A DNA stretch of 64,000 nucleotides from Hyalella azteca (Eukaryota > Arthropoda > Malacostraca > Amphipoda > Hyalellidae). The position numbers and the translations under genes are program-made. Below are positions 55,002 to 64,000 of this stretch, in pieces. Position 1 is the stretch's first letter. Each line of letters starts with the position of its first letter. Under the pieces are notes generated by a model. That model ran no database searches. It was not told the DNA's origin and saw only the letters and a list, made by a program, of their open reading frames with translations. The stretch covers positions 329,070 to 393,069 of the forward strand of contig NW_025938055.1 of NCBI RefSeq assembly GCF_000764305.2, read 5' to 3'.

Positions 55002-56538
55002 GCTGCATTTGAGCTTGCCGTGCGCATGGCAGTGTTGAAAGCGGCGTCTCAACGGCAATTTATGCGCCTTGCCTTATAAGTACTTGCGAAGTTGCTGGAA
55101 GCAGCTCCCGGATTTAATTGAGAAAAATTGATCCAGAGTTCTTAGTATGGATCATGGAACATACATTTTATTCACTGTTACATTGTTCTTTCTATATAAA
55201 TCAAGTACTTCACTTCTGGCTTTAGTATTAATCCCTTCACCGGCTTTAATATTGAGAACAATAGATCCAAAGTTCTTAGTATGGATCATGGAACATACAT
55301 TTTATTCACTGTTACTTTGATGTTTCTATGTAAATCAGGTGCTTCACTTCGAGCTTTAAGATTATTCCCTTCACAGGCTTTAGTAAATTTAGTGACTTAA
55401 ATTTATTGCTACGATGCAAACTTTTGTAAGGCTTCTTTTGAACAAAATAACGTAAGGATCGCGATATTCTAAGACTAACGAGTGTTCGTAGTTAATACAA
55501 AGTACATACCTTTTGTAATTAAGCGAGAATTGCCTGCGTTTTGACGGTACCGTGAGTTAATTGCCTTTTAAGAAAGATAGCATTGAAACATTTAACAATG
55601 AGGGAAAATTCACGGGTAATGCAAATTTTCCGAGATTCTTTTCGATCGGAGCAGAATTACCTTGGCATTTTTATGTTAACATCACGAATTTACTTTCCAG
55701 TATTTTATTTTTATTCGTGCCGATATTACATCTCGATTATCACAAACTAAGTGAACTATTAGCCATTCAATAGTATTCTTGAACGTCACCTCTCCATTTT
55801 TAGGTATTTTCTATTAACTGATGTTGATTTTGCATCGAGATTCCCGCAAAACGAAGTGAACAATAAGCTATTCAATAATATCCAATAATACTGGGAAGCT
55901 CACAGCTCCCAACGCCTGGCATGTGGCAGTTCTCGAGCAATCGTTATAATATGCAAATTAGCCTTGGGGATGACCGTTTAAAATGAAATGGTGACGAACG
56001 TTCAAAATTAATCGATGTGTAATGTACATTGCACATACAGCCTTACGATAAATGGAAGCGAACGTTTGGAAGCAAGAACGTGAGCAAACCTCGAGCAAAC
56101 TAAACCTTTCTGTTGCATTTATTTTTGTTGTAGCCTGATATGAAAACATTAATGCCTCAAACTTGGTGACATTATTAATCTAACCAACGGGGATCTCTGA
56201 AACTTGAATGGAAAACAATTTATCGACTCTTAATAAAGCCTAAAGCCTTGTTCGTTAATGAGATACACTTAGAGTTTGGTTAAAAATCCGAGGAACATCA
56301 ATACTTTAGCTGAGAATATGCAAATTGAGTAATATCTTCTCTAGATTTAATACTCCACTATCAAAATTAATCCCTCATAGATAGTATTTAGCTTGAAAAA
56401 TATCGAAGTGTAGATCTTAACAATATTCAGTCCCAAACACATGGTAACCGGGATATTTCGACCAGCAGAGCTTATCAGGAATTTTATACAATCCTCATTC
56501 GTGCCGCAATCACAATAGAAATGAACTCTTCTGATGGC

Positions 56539-57006
56539 TCCCCCTCAGGAGGGACTTCTGACGGGTGTCTGTGCTCGTCAGAAGTCCTATGGGATATCGC
56601 TATCCTAGGGGGATTGTTCCTGAGCGCCCCACCGTTGAGCTCGCGGTGTCTGACTGCAGGTCTCAGTTGTGGGGTTAAGTTATTATGTAGGTAGGATTCT
56701 TTGCATTTCCCTTCTCTGTCTCTCTCGTGCGGGCGGCCGACGTCCCGTGTAAGCGACTTCTTGTTCGAGTGTCTTCGTTTCTGTTGCTTTTCACTTGTCC
56801 CTCCTTATCACTTCGTCTCTTTGAGATGCTGACGCTGCTTCTCTCGAGCCAGCTTCAGCGGGCTGGACATGAGACCTTCCGCCCCTTGTGGGTGATGAAT
56901 AATTGAGACCTTCCACCTCTATGGTGATGTTCATCTTGACTTTCGGTGCGAGATAGCTAAATAGCTGAAGCGCTAGTAAACATTTAGCCACTAAACTAAA
57001 CTAACT
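56539..57006 (+). mobile_element. Retroposon (SINE or short non-LTR element) with structured 5' end
   Basis: 468 bp, flanked by a 15-bp target duplication AACTCTTCTGATGGC (56524-56538 and 57007-57021). W1 shows the corresponding single site (AACTCCTCTGTTGGC, near 54775). The 3' end is an ACTAA-type simple tail. A 5'-truncated relative lies in reverse orientation at about 62405-62620, as expected for target-primed reverse transcription. The first 86 nt fold into long helices, including a perfect 12-bp hairpin (GGACTTCTGACG/CGTCAGAAGTCC). No tRNA-type boxes and no coding frame were recognised. Confidence 0.82.
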
Positions 57007-57177
57007 AACTCTTCTGATGGCAAACGGAACATTATTGATTATTTGTAATTTTAACATCTGCAAAAGATAATACTATCTCACACGTGTAGTTTTTAATTTT
57101 GAAATCACCACCATGCGGTGACCATTAAAGATCAAATTAACAATTGATAACGAGTAAAAAGAGCCTGGAAATGGCAA

Positions 57178-57280
57178 AGGATGACCAGGAATAGTACAGG
57201 ACTGCCTAGGATGACCAGGAATAGTACAGGACTGCCTAGGATGACCAGGAATAGTACAGGACTGCCTAGGATGACCCAGA
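57178..57280. repeat. 30-bp tandem array at the end of W2, about 3.5 copies
   Basis: Unit GATGACCAGGAATAGTACAG plus GACTGCCTAG. W1 has two copies. Confidence 0.94.
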
Positions 57281-58084
57281 ACTGACGCAGGCTCACAAAA
57301 TTACCTCAATGAAGTCACTAATGAAGCCCTAATGAGCTCTCCTGTGCCGCAGAGCACGCATCGAACTTCCCGGTTATTCCAGTTCGCTTAAAAAAAATTT
57401 TCTGTATTTCGTTGGCCGAATTTTTTGCCCCAAGGGAAACTATTGTGAACTGTGCAGGCAAAAATTAACAAGACCTTTGAATTGTAAAAAAAATTACTGG
57501 CAGATGTGGTGGTCGGTTCATGGTTCTGAATCTCGTTATCGCTTTTTCATCTTTTTTTGTGTATTTTTGTGTATTTTTTTTTCAGAGATTTCTCTCAAGA
57601 TAGTATTTTTCTTTACCATGAATGCAGTATTTTGTGTATATATGAATGCAGCATTTGTCTGTGCAAATAAATGCAGTAGTCACCTGTACATATATGAAGC
57701 ATTTGTCTGTACACATGAATGAACTATTTGTCTGTACACACGAGTATCAATAAATACAAGCGCGTGTATACACGCTCTCGCCGTCATGTTGATACTGTTA
57801 ATTAATGCGTGTCTGTGATCATCAAAGGCTGTTGTGCTGCGCCCCGCCTCGGCAGACCAGATTACTTGGCGATAAGATAACAGAAACCTGCAAATAATGT
57901 ACGTCATATATTGAATATTGCGTAGGTTTGATAGATTGAAATCAAAATATTGATAATAATAACTTGAAAACATTGTTATTTATAGACTGAGCAGTCTTGA
58001 GATGACGTTCGCGCTAAAAATTATCCTATTTGATCCGAGTGTATCAATTGATGTGAAATAAAATGTTGCGACGAAAGTCACAAT
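57281..58084. other. Unique sequence, no feature seen
   Basis: Short ATGAATGCAG-type low-complexity repeats around 57615-57725. No gene recognised. Confidence 0.5.
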
Positions 58085-58800
58085 GTTACCGTCAGTTGTG
58101 CCTCAATATTGTCGCCAGCTGTGCCTCAATATTGTCGCCAGTTGTCTCTCAATATTGTCGCCAGTTGTGCCTCAATATATTCGCCAGTTGTGCCTCAATA
58201 TTGTCACCAGTTGTCTCTCAATATTGTCGCCAGTTGTGCCTCAATATTGGCGCCAGCTGGGCCTCAATATTGTTGTCAGTTATGCCTCAATATTGTCGCC
58301 AGTTGTGCCTCAATATTGTTGTCAGTTATGCCTCAATATTGTCCCCAGTTGTGCCTCAATATTGTTGTCAGTTATGCCTCGATATTGTCGCGAGTTGTGC
58401 CTCAATATTGTCGCCAGTTGTGTCTCAATATTGTCACCAGTTGTGCCTCAATATTGTCGTCAGTTATGCCTCAATATTGTCGCCAGCTGTGCCTCAATAT
58501 TGTTGTCAGTTATGCCTCAATATTGTCGCCAGTCGTGCCTCAATATTGCCGCCAATTGTGCCTCAATATAGTCGCCAGTTCTGCCTTGATATTATCGCCA
58601 GTTTCCGTCAATATTATCGCCAGTTTCCGTCAATATTATCGCCAGGTTCCGTCAATATTATCGCCAGTTTCTGTCAATATTATCGCCAGTTTCCGTCAAT
58701 ATTATCGCCAGTTTCCGTCAATATTATCGCCAGTTTCCGTCAATATTATCGCCAGTGTCCGTCAATATTATTGCCAGTTTCCGTTTATATTATCGCCGGT
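58085..58800. repeat. Two-part satellite: 23-bp units, then 22-bp units
   Basis: 58085-58590 is built of about 22 copies of CAATATTGTCGCCAGTTGTG plus CCT, with TTGTCAGTTATG variants. 58590-58800 switches to CAATATTATCGCCAGTTTCC plus GT. Because 23 is not a multiple of 3 and the unit has no stop, all three forward frames stay open for hundreds of codons, producing frames of up to 260 residues that are not genes. Confidence 0.95.
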
Positions 58801-58970
58801 TGCTGCTACATGTCACGGCTGCTATGTGAAGTGCACGCGCCCTGATACCCGGACGACATCGCACGCTGTACCGCCCCTCATGCAGGGTTAGCAGGTGAAA
58901 GGACGACCTGATATTCATCGTAACACTGACAATGTAATGACGCTGATAAAAACTATGGGTTATATTATCC

Positions 58971-59263
58971 AAATAGTGACACTTCTATTGCATGTAGCAC
59001 TGTGCTTATACTTTCAAAAAAAGTTAAGAGATCGTAAGTTCATCAGCCAATCATTGACGGCCTTCCAAGAAAAATCCACCAATCATAGACAAGAAAATAG
59101 AGCGTAAGTACTTACGTTCACTTAGCGAGTTTTGAAAGTATGGCCCCTGATATGAACCAACTGGGTCAGGGTCAAACTGAACTAAATTCGGTCGGAGTGA
59201 CCAGCACAACAGCAAAAAAGTGCATCGCGCTTTGGACAAAGTCTCGCTCATTTCACTGAGTGC
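58971..59263 (+). mobile_element. AGTGACAC MITE-like element, longer copy
   Basis: Starts CCAAATAGTGACACTTC and ends GTCTCGCTCATTTCACTGAG, like the Y-block copy at 28077 but with a longer, different interior. Confidence 0.6.
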
Positions 59264-59307
59264 AGGTCTCGATCAGAGCTTTGTTTGGCCCTCAGCCTCG
59301 AGTTTGA

Positions 59308-59402
59308 TGGCACTTCTGGTAATGGCTGGTATCTCTTCTGGTAATGGCTGGTATCTCTTCTGGTAATGGCTGGTATCTCTTCTGGTAATGGTTGGTATCT
59401 CG
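59308..59402. repeat. 22-bp tandem array, about 4.5 copies
   Basis: Unit GGTAATGGCTGGTATCTCTT plus CT. Confidence 0.94.
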
Positions 59403-60164
59403 TGGAGTGGATGGTAGTGATGATGGCTGGTGTGGTGTGGATTGTAAGTGCCCGAAACAAATAACATAATTTTTTTAATATTGGATCGAATAAATATCAT
59501 TGAGTGGACCGTATTGATGATACGTGAGAAAGAGAGGATGGAGGGGGCCGGAATCTTATGATGGGATTTTTATTTATTGATGGTAATAATTATTAGTCTG
59601 GAATGAACGTATTGATGACGCGTCATGAGGTGTGGATGGCGAGTGCAGACAAAATGATTTAATTTAGTTTAATGTTGGATCGAGCGTATAACGTTGAGTG
59701 GAGCGTCTTGATGATGACTAATGTGATAGGAACGGCTGGTGCCTTAAACAGATGACATAAATTTGTGAAGAATACTGCAGAATAACGCCATTTCGGACAA
59801 TTAAAAATATAATTTCTAACGCTAATAATATTTATCGTGTACTCGTCAAAATATTACGCGGCTGGAGGCTTTGACTAAAAATTGTACCACCATTTTTATT
59901 CTGATGTCGAAGCTTGGTCATTTATTTGCGCTCAGAACGGAGAAACATTTTATTATACACAAAGGATATTTTCCTTTGTTCTCGGTATTTTCATAAACAA
60001 AGCATAAACAGTCCCTTTAATTATTATTCAGGGTTCCCAATTCATTATTTTCTGGCACAAAAAACTTAGGGAATTCTAAACAAGTCTCGCCATTAGGAGC
60101 TAAATTTTTTAAAAGCGCATGACGAGCCCTGCCACACTCAGTGAAGAGAATGGATATTATTGTC
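59403..60164. other. Unique sequence, no feature seen
   Basis: Nothing recognised. Confidence 0.5.
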
Positions 60165-60343
60165 TAAATACTGACACACTCTCTCACCCGGTGCACGAGC
60201 TGAGAGCTAACGTAGCACTTCACACCAGTTGTCCCTGCTAAAGTGGGTCCGAATTACACGCAAAGGAGCAAAAAAGTGAATCTAAATTTCGACAATCAAC
60301 GAGGCTCATTTAGACAGTATAAGTCTCACTCATTTGTCTGAGT
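60165..60343 (+). mobile_element. AGTGACAC MITE-like element, another copy
   Basis: Starts AAATACTGACACACTCTCTC and ends GTCTCACTCATTTGTCTGAG; internal CTAACGTAGCACTTCAC matches the Y copies. Confidence 0.62.
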
Positions 60344-60514
60344 GTTAAGTCATTATAGAGGCACGGCCAGCATGAAGCGACTCGTTTGTATGTGGCCTTT
60401 TATTCTAACTTATAAGCGACCATTACGCGTTAAGTCATTATAGAGGCAGGACCAGCATGAAGCGACTAGTTTGTATGTGGCCTTTTATTCTAACTTATAA
60501 GCGACCATTACGCG
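60344..60514. repeat. 85-bp tandem duplication, 2 copies
   Basis: Units at 60344 and 60429 (GTTAAGTCATTATAGAGGCA onward) are nearly identical. The array begins at the end of the preceding element. Confidence 0.92.
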
Positions 60515-60612
60515 CCTAAGAAGTTTCTTTTGTTGCTCTGGGCTTCAGAAGAAGCGGAAGCTGAGGAAGCTTTTGTTGCTGGGACTTTGACACCCCGACC
60601 CGAGATAGAGGG

Positions 60613-61385
60613 CTGGATTAATGCGGTGTAGGATTACCGCTGCAACAATACGGGATTAATGCGCTGTAGGATTACCTCTGCAACAATGCGGGATTAATGT
60701 GATGTAGGATTACCGCTGCAACAATGCGGGATTAATGCGCTGTAGGATAATCTCTGCAGCAATACGGGATTAATGCGCTGTTGGATTACCTCTGCAACAA
60801 TACGGGATTAATGTGATGTAGGATTACCTCTGCAACAATACGGGATTAATGCGATGGTGGATTACCTCTGCAATGATATGGGATTAATGTGCTGTAGGAT
60901 TACCTCTGCAACATTACGGGATTAATGCGCTGCTGGATTACCTCTGCAACAGTTCGGGATTAATGTGATGCATGATTACTTCTGCAAGAATACGGGATTA
61001 ATGCGCTGTAGGATTACCTCTGCAACAATAAGGGATTAATGCGCTGTAGGATTACCTCTGCAACAATAAGGGATTAATGCGCTGTAGGATTACCTCTGCA
61101 ACAATACGGGATTACTGCGCTGTAGGATTACCTCTGCAGCAATACGGGATTACTGCGCTGTAGGATTACCTCTGCAACAATACGAGATTAATGCGCTGTA
61201 GGATTACCTCTGCAACAATAAGGGATTAATGCGCTGTAGGATTACCTCAGCAACAATACGGGATTACTGCGCTGTAGGATTACCTCACTGCAACAATACG
61301 GGATTAATGCGCTATAGGATTACCTCTGCAACAATACGGGATTAATGCGCTTTAGGATTACCTCTGCAACAATACGGGATTACTG
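60613..61385. repeat. 38-bp satellite, about 20 copies
   Basis: Unit GCGCTGTAGGATTACCTCTG plus CAACAATACGGGATTAAT, with point variants scattered between copies. The right flank is AATGGCATTACTCTCCTTGA. Confidence 0.96.
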
Positions 61386-62048
61386 CAGGAATGGCATTAC
61401 TCTCCTTGATCTTATAGTAATGTTGGTGTGTGTGCAATGCTGACCCAAGACATTATAATCTGCTCTCTTTCAAAGTTCTCATTTTTTTTAGGATTCCATT
61501 CTCTTTTTTGATTGGAAAAAAGAAGATTATTTATTGTTAATTAAAGGAATTGAATTTTGACGTTCACTATGTATTAGAAATTTAATGGCCCCGTATTCCC
61601 ATTACTGTACTAGATTATAATTATCTAAGGAACATAAAATGTGAATAAATTTATTATTCATGTGTATGATTTCTACAGAAGTCTACAGATTAATTTTTGC
61701 AGCGCCAGCGGCGGGTCCGTAGAATTAAATAATTTCGCGGGCAGGTACCAACAATTGGCTGAAAATCCGCTCGATTAAATTCATTGAATGACGTTTGCTG
61801 ACTTCTTTTGTTCTAATAAGTTTTGTTAAATTAATATAATAACATTAGCATACTTGAACTCTGCTGCGAGATGTTGATGAATATTTCCGCTGATGAAGAA
61901 AAAACAGATGAGTATTCGCCAGGCAATAAGTCAGGTTTTGCATTAACAATTAAAGTGTTCAAAACTGATGATTCCTGTCGAATTTTTTAATAGGAATGTC
62001 ATGGAGCGAAAGCGATATTGTACGGATATAATGTTTTGGCGGGGCAAA
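61386..62048. other. Unique sequence between the two 38-bp satellite arrays
   Basis: Nothing recognised apart from the shared flank ATTACTCTCCTTGATCTTA at its start. Confidence 0.5.
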
Positions 62049-62145
62049 GACTGATGCTGTGCACACAAACTGATGCTGTGCACACAAACTGATGCTGTGT
62101 ACACAAACTGATGCTGTGCACACAAACTGATGCTGTGCACACAAA
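62049..62145. repeat. 19-bp tandem array, 5 copies
   Basis: Unit ACTGATGCTGTGCACACAA. It runs directly into the second 38-bp array. Confidence 0.95.
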
Positions 62146-62372
62146 CGCTGTAGGATTACCTCTGCAACAATACGGGATTAATGCGCTGTAGGATTACCTC
62201 TGCAACAATACGGGATTAATGCGCTGTAGGATTACCTCTGTAACTTTACGGGATTAATGTGATGTTGGATTTCCTCTGCAACAATGCGGGATTAATGCGC
62301 TGTAGGATTACCTCTGCAACAATACGGGATTAAAGCGCTGTAGGATTACCTCTGCAACAATACGGGATTATA
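62146..62372. repeat. Second array of the 38-bp satellite, 6 copies
   Basis: Same unit as at 60613, with the same right flank (ATTACTCTCCTTGATCTTA). It is a duplicated end of the first array. Confidence 0.95.
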
Positions 62373-62404
62373 AAAGAAATGTCATTACTCTCCTTGATCT
62401 TAGT

Positions 62405-62620
62405 AATGTTGAGTAGTAGTAGTTTAATGGTTTGCTAGCGCTTCAGCTATCAAGCTATTTCGCAACGAAGGTCAAAATGTAACATCGCCAAAAAGGCGGA
62501 AGGTCTCAATTATTCAAAATCTCAAGTTAATCATCACCCACAAGAGGCGGAAGGTCTCAGATGTCCAGCCCTCTGAAGCTGGCTCGAAAGAAGCAGCGTT
62601 AGCATCTCAAAGAATCTTGA
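62405..62620 (-). mobile_element. 5'-truncated reverse copy of the 56539 retroposon
   Basis: The reverse strand reads GAGATGCTAACGCTGCTTC, GCTGGACATCTGAGACCTTC, CCGCCTCTTGTGGGTGATGA and TAGCTGAAGCGCTAGCAAAC, then an ACT-type tail, matching the 3' two-fifths of the element at 56539-57006. The structured 5' part is missing. Confidence 0.8.
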
Positions 62621-63165
62621 GGACTCGCAAAGTACCAAAGAAATAATATGTTTTAAAATATCTCGTGCATCTTGAGCTACAGACTCTCGATGTGGTGTGA
62701 GGGAGACAGCAGCTCTGCCTCTGCCGCGCTATACCTCGGCGTGCGCAAGTTATGAGGCGAGGAAGGAACTGTTGAGTCGTCAGGGGTAATATTGGGTTAA
62801 ATCAGCCATCTTGGTACTAGCGTGGATCAATTATTATAGAACATACATCAATAAAGGCCGAACAAAATGTTCGTAAATCTTGGATTAAATCAGCCGTCTT
62901 GGTATTAGCGGGGATCAATTATTATCGACCATACATCAATAAAGGCCTAACAAAGTGTTCGTAGAATATTTATTCCGCTACTATTTAACTACTTCATTAT
63001 GAACAATAGCAGATGCATGACTTCACAAAATAATTACATATTTGATTATGATAAAGTAAATCTTTTTGTCTTTATCTTCTGAATTTTCTTAATCTTCACC
63101 TATTCCTCTTGGACCCTAAATGATTGTGTATAATACAGCAGGTTGCGCCCACTAGTATTGAGCAG
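62621..63165. other. Unique sequence with a ~90-bp two-copy repeat
   Basis: About 62790-62970 holds two copies of a unit starting TTGGGTTAAATCAGCCATCT (second copy at about 62880). Nothing else seen. Confidence 0.6.
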
Positions 63166-63479
63166 CAACAGGGTCATTCTTTACTCCTGGCTAGGCCCAG
63201 CATTGTAAACACTGTACACGAGTGCCGGGATATTCCAGCATACTTTATTCGTACATACAGGGCCATTCTTTACTCCTGGCTAGGACCAGCATTGTAAACA
63301 CTGTACACGAGTGACGGGCTATTCCAGCATACTTTATTCGTACATACAGGGCCATTCTTTACTCCTGGCTAGGCCCATCATTGTAAACACTGTACACGAG
63401 TGACAGGCTATTCCAGCATACTTTATTCGTACATACAGGGCCATTCTTTACTCCTGGCTTGACCCAGCATTGTAAACAC
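63166..63479. repeat. 89-bp tandem array, about 3.5 copies, cut by the gap
   Basis: Unit ACAGGGCCATTCTTTACTCC and on to CATACTTTATTCGTACAT. The assembly breaks inside the array. Confidence 0.95.
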
Positions 63480-64000
63480 NNNNNNNNNNNNNNNNNNNNN
63501 NNNNNNNNNNNNNNNNNNNNNNNNNNNNNNNNNNNNNNNNNNNNNNNNNNNNNNNNNNNNNNNNNNNNNNNNNNNNNNNNNNNNNNNNNNNNNNNNNNNN
63601 NNNNNNNNNNNNNNNNNNNNNNNNNNNNNNNNNNNNNNNNNNNNNNNNNNNNNNNNNNNNNNNNNNNNNNNNNNNNNNNNNNNNNNNNNNNNNNNNNNNN
63701 NNNNNNNNNNNNNNNNNNNNNNNNNNNNNNNNNNNNNNNNNNNNNNNNNNNNNNNNNNNNNNNNNNNNNNNNNNNNNNNNNNNNNNNNNNNNNNNNNNNN
63801 NNNNNNNNNNNNNNNNNNNNNNNNNNNNNNNNNNNNNNNNNNNNNNNNNNNNNNNNNNNNNNNNNNNNNNNNNNNNNNNNNNNNNNNNNNNNNNNNNNNN
63901 NNNNNNNNNNNNNNNNNNNNNNNNNNNNNNNNNNNNNNNNNNNNNNNNNNNNNNNNNNNNNNNNNNNNNNNNNNNNNNNNNNNNNNNNNNNNNNNNNNNN
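63480..64000. other. Assembly gap (N run to the window end)
   Basis: Undetermined bases follow directly after a partial 89-bp satellite unit, so the gap probably lies within that array. Confidence 0.98.

Larger units (their letters stand above)
55002..57280. repeat. Tandem duplication W2 (partner W1)
   Basis: Second copy, enlarged by an internal repeat (about 55120-55190 repeated at 55250-55320), the retroposon at 56539-57006 and a longer 30-bp end array. Confidence 0.9.

Noticed and set aside
56539..56624. Direct assignment as an HDV ribozyme
   Set aside because: The helix order has two hairpins before P1' and none between P1' and P2', and the catalytic region could not be matched; kept only as a structural hypothesis.
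58063..58891. Two 260-residue frames with periodic Ser/Leu/Cys sequence
   Set aside because: Product of a 23-bp unit without stops read in all three frames; no start context or domain.
60613..61385. Regular 38-bp repeats resembling a CRISPR array
   Set aside because: Units are head-to-tail with no unique spacers and no cas genes; the genome is eukaryotic.

Overview
The window looks like nuclear DNA from an arthropod, probably a pancrustacean. It is AT-rich, has spliced genes, and carries one recognisable gene of the Sidestep (Side) family of immunoglobulin-superfamily receptors, which is best known from arthropods. Nothing prokaryotic is visible. I cannot name the species. Repeat density and assembly style would suit a draft crustacean genome, but that is a guess. 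The data come from a short-read, mate-pair style assembly: two 38-bp Tn5/Nextera junction adapters are embedded in the sequence, two single-N joins sit between unrelated tandem arrays, and the window ends in a run of N.

Region 1 (1-9947): the 3' half of the Side-like gene on the + strand. I place seven exons: A (end of Ig3), B (start of Ig4), C and D (Ig5), E (FN3), F (end of FN3, membrane helix, cytoplasmic tail) and a tiny probable last exon G. Splice phases agree at A-B, C-D, D-E, E-F and F-G. The exon for the second half of Ig4 should lie between B and C and was not found. Earlier exons (signal peptide, Ig1, Ig2, most of Ig3) lie upstream of the window. The striking property of this gene is that most exon edges have been tandemly duplicated together with their splice sites. 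The exon A donor is present 20 times, the A acceptor side twice, the exon C start twice (one copy frameshifted), the exon D donor edge twice, the exon E acceptor three times and the exon E donor four times.

Region 2 (9948-21100): 3' untranslated or intergenic DNA, then non-coding DNA packed with minisatellites, a 1.2-1.4 kb tandem duplication (S1/S2) with a dimeric tRNA-derived SINE in only one copy, the first copy of a (GTCY)n-bearing MITE-like element, and both adapter artefacts.

Region 3 (21.1-44.5 kb): a mosaic of large segmental duplications. The blocks occur in the order X1-Y1-X2-Z1-(unique)-Y2-Z2, as if an ancestral X-Y-Z unit of about 10 kb had been copied and then partly lost. A 43-bp satellite and AT-rich palindromes sit at the block junctions. 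Comparing copies gives clean empty sites: a 982-bp non-autonomous hAT element with an 8-bp target duplication in X1 only, a 328-bp insert in X2 only, and a GTCY element in Z2 only. Two islands (in X and in Z) are nearly identical between copies although the flanks have diverged.

Region 4 (44.5-64 kb): non-coding, with many minisatellites (22-89 bp units), a 1.6-kb tandem duplication (W1/W2) whose second copy carries a 468-bp retroposon with a strongly structured 5' end, more MITE-like copies, and a terminal N gap. No convincing protein-coding gene was found outside the Side-like gene. Most long open frames in the window are read-through of tandem repeats.
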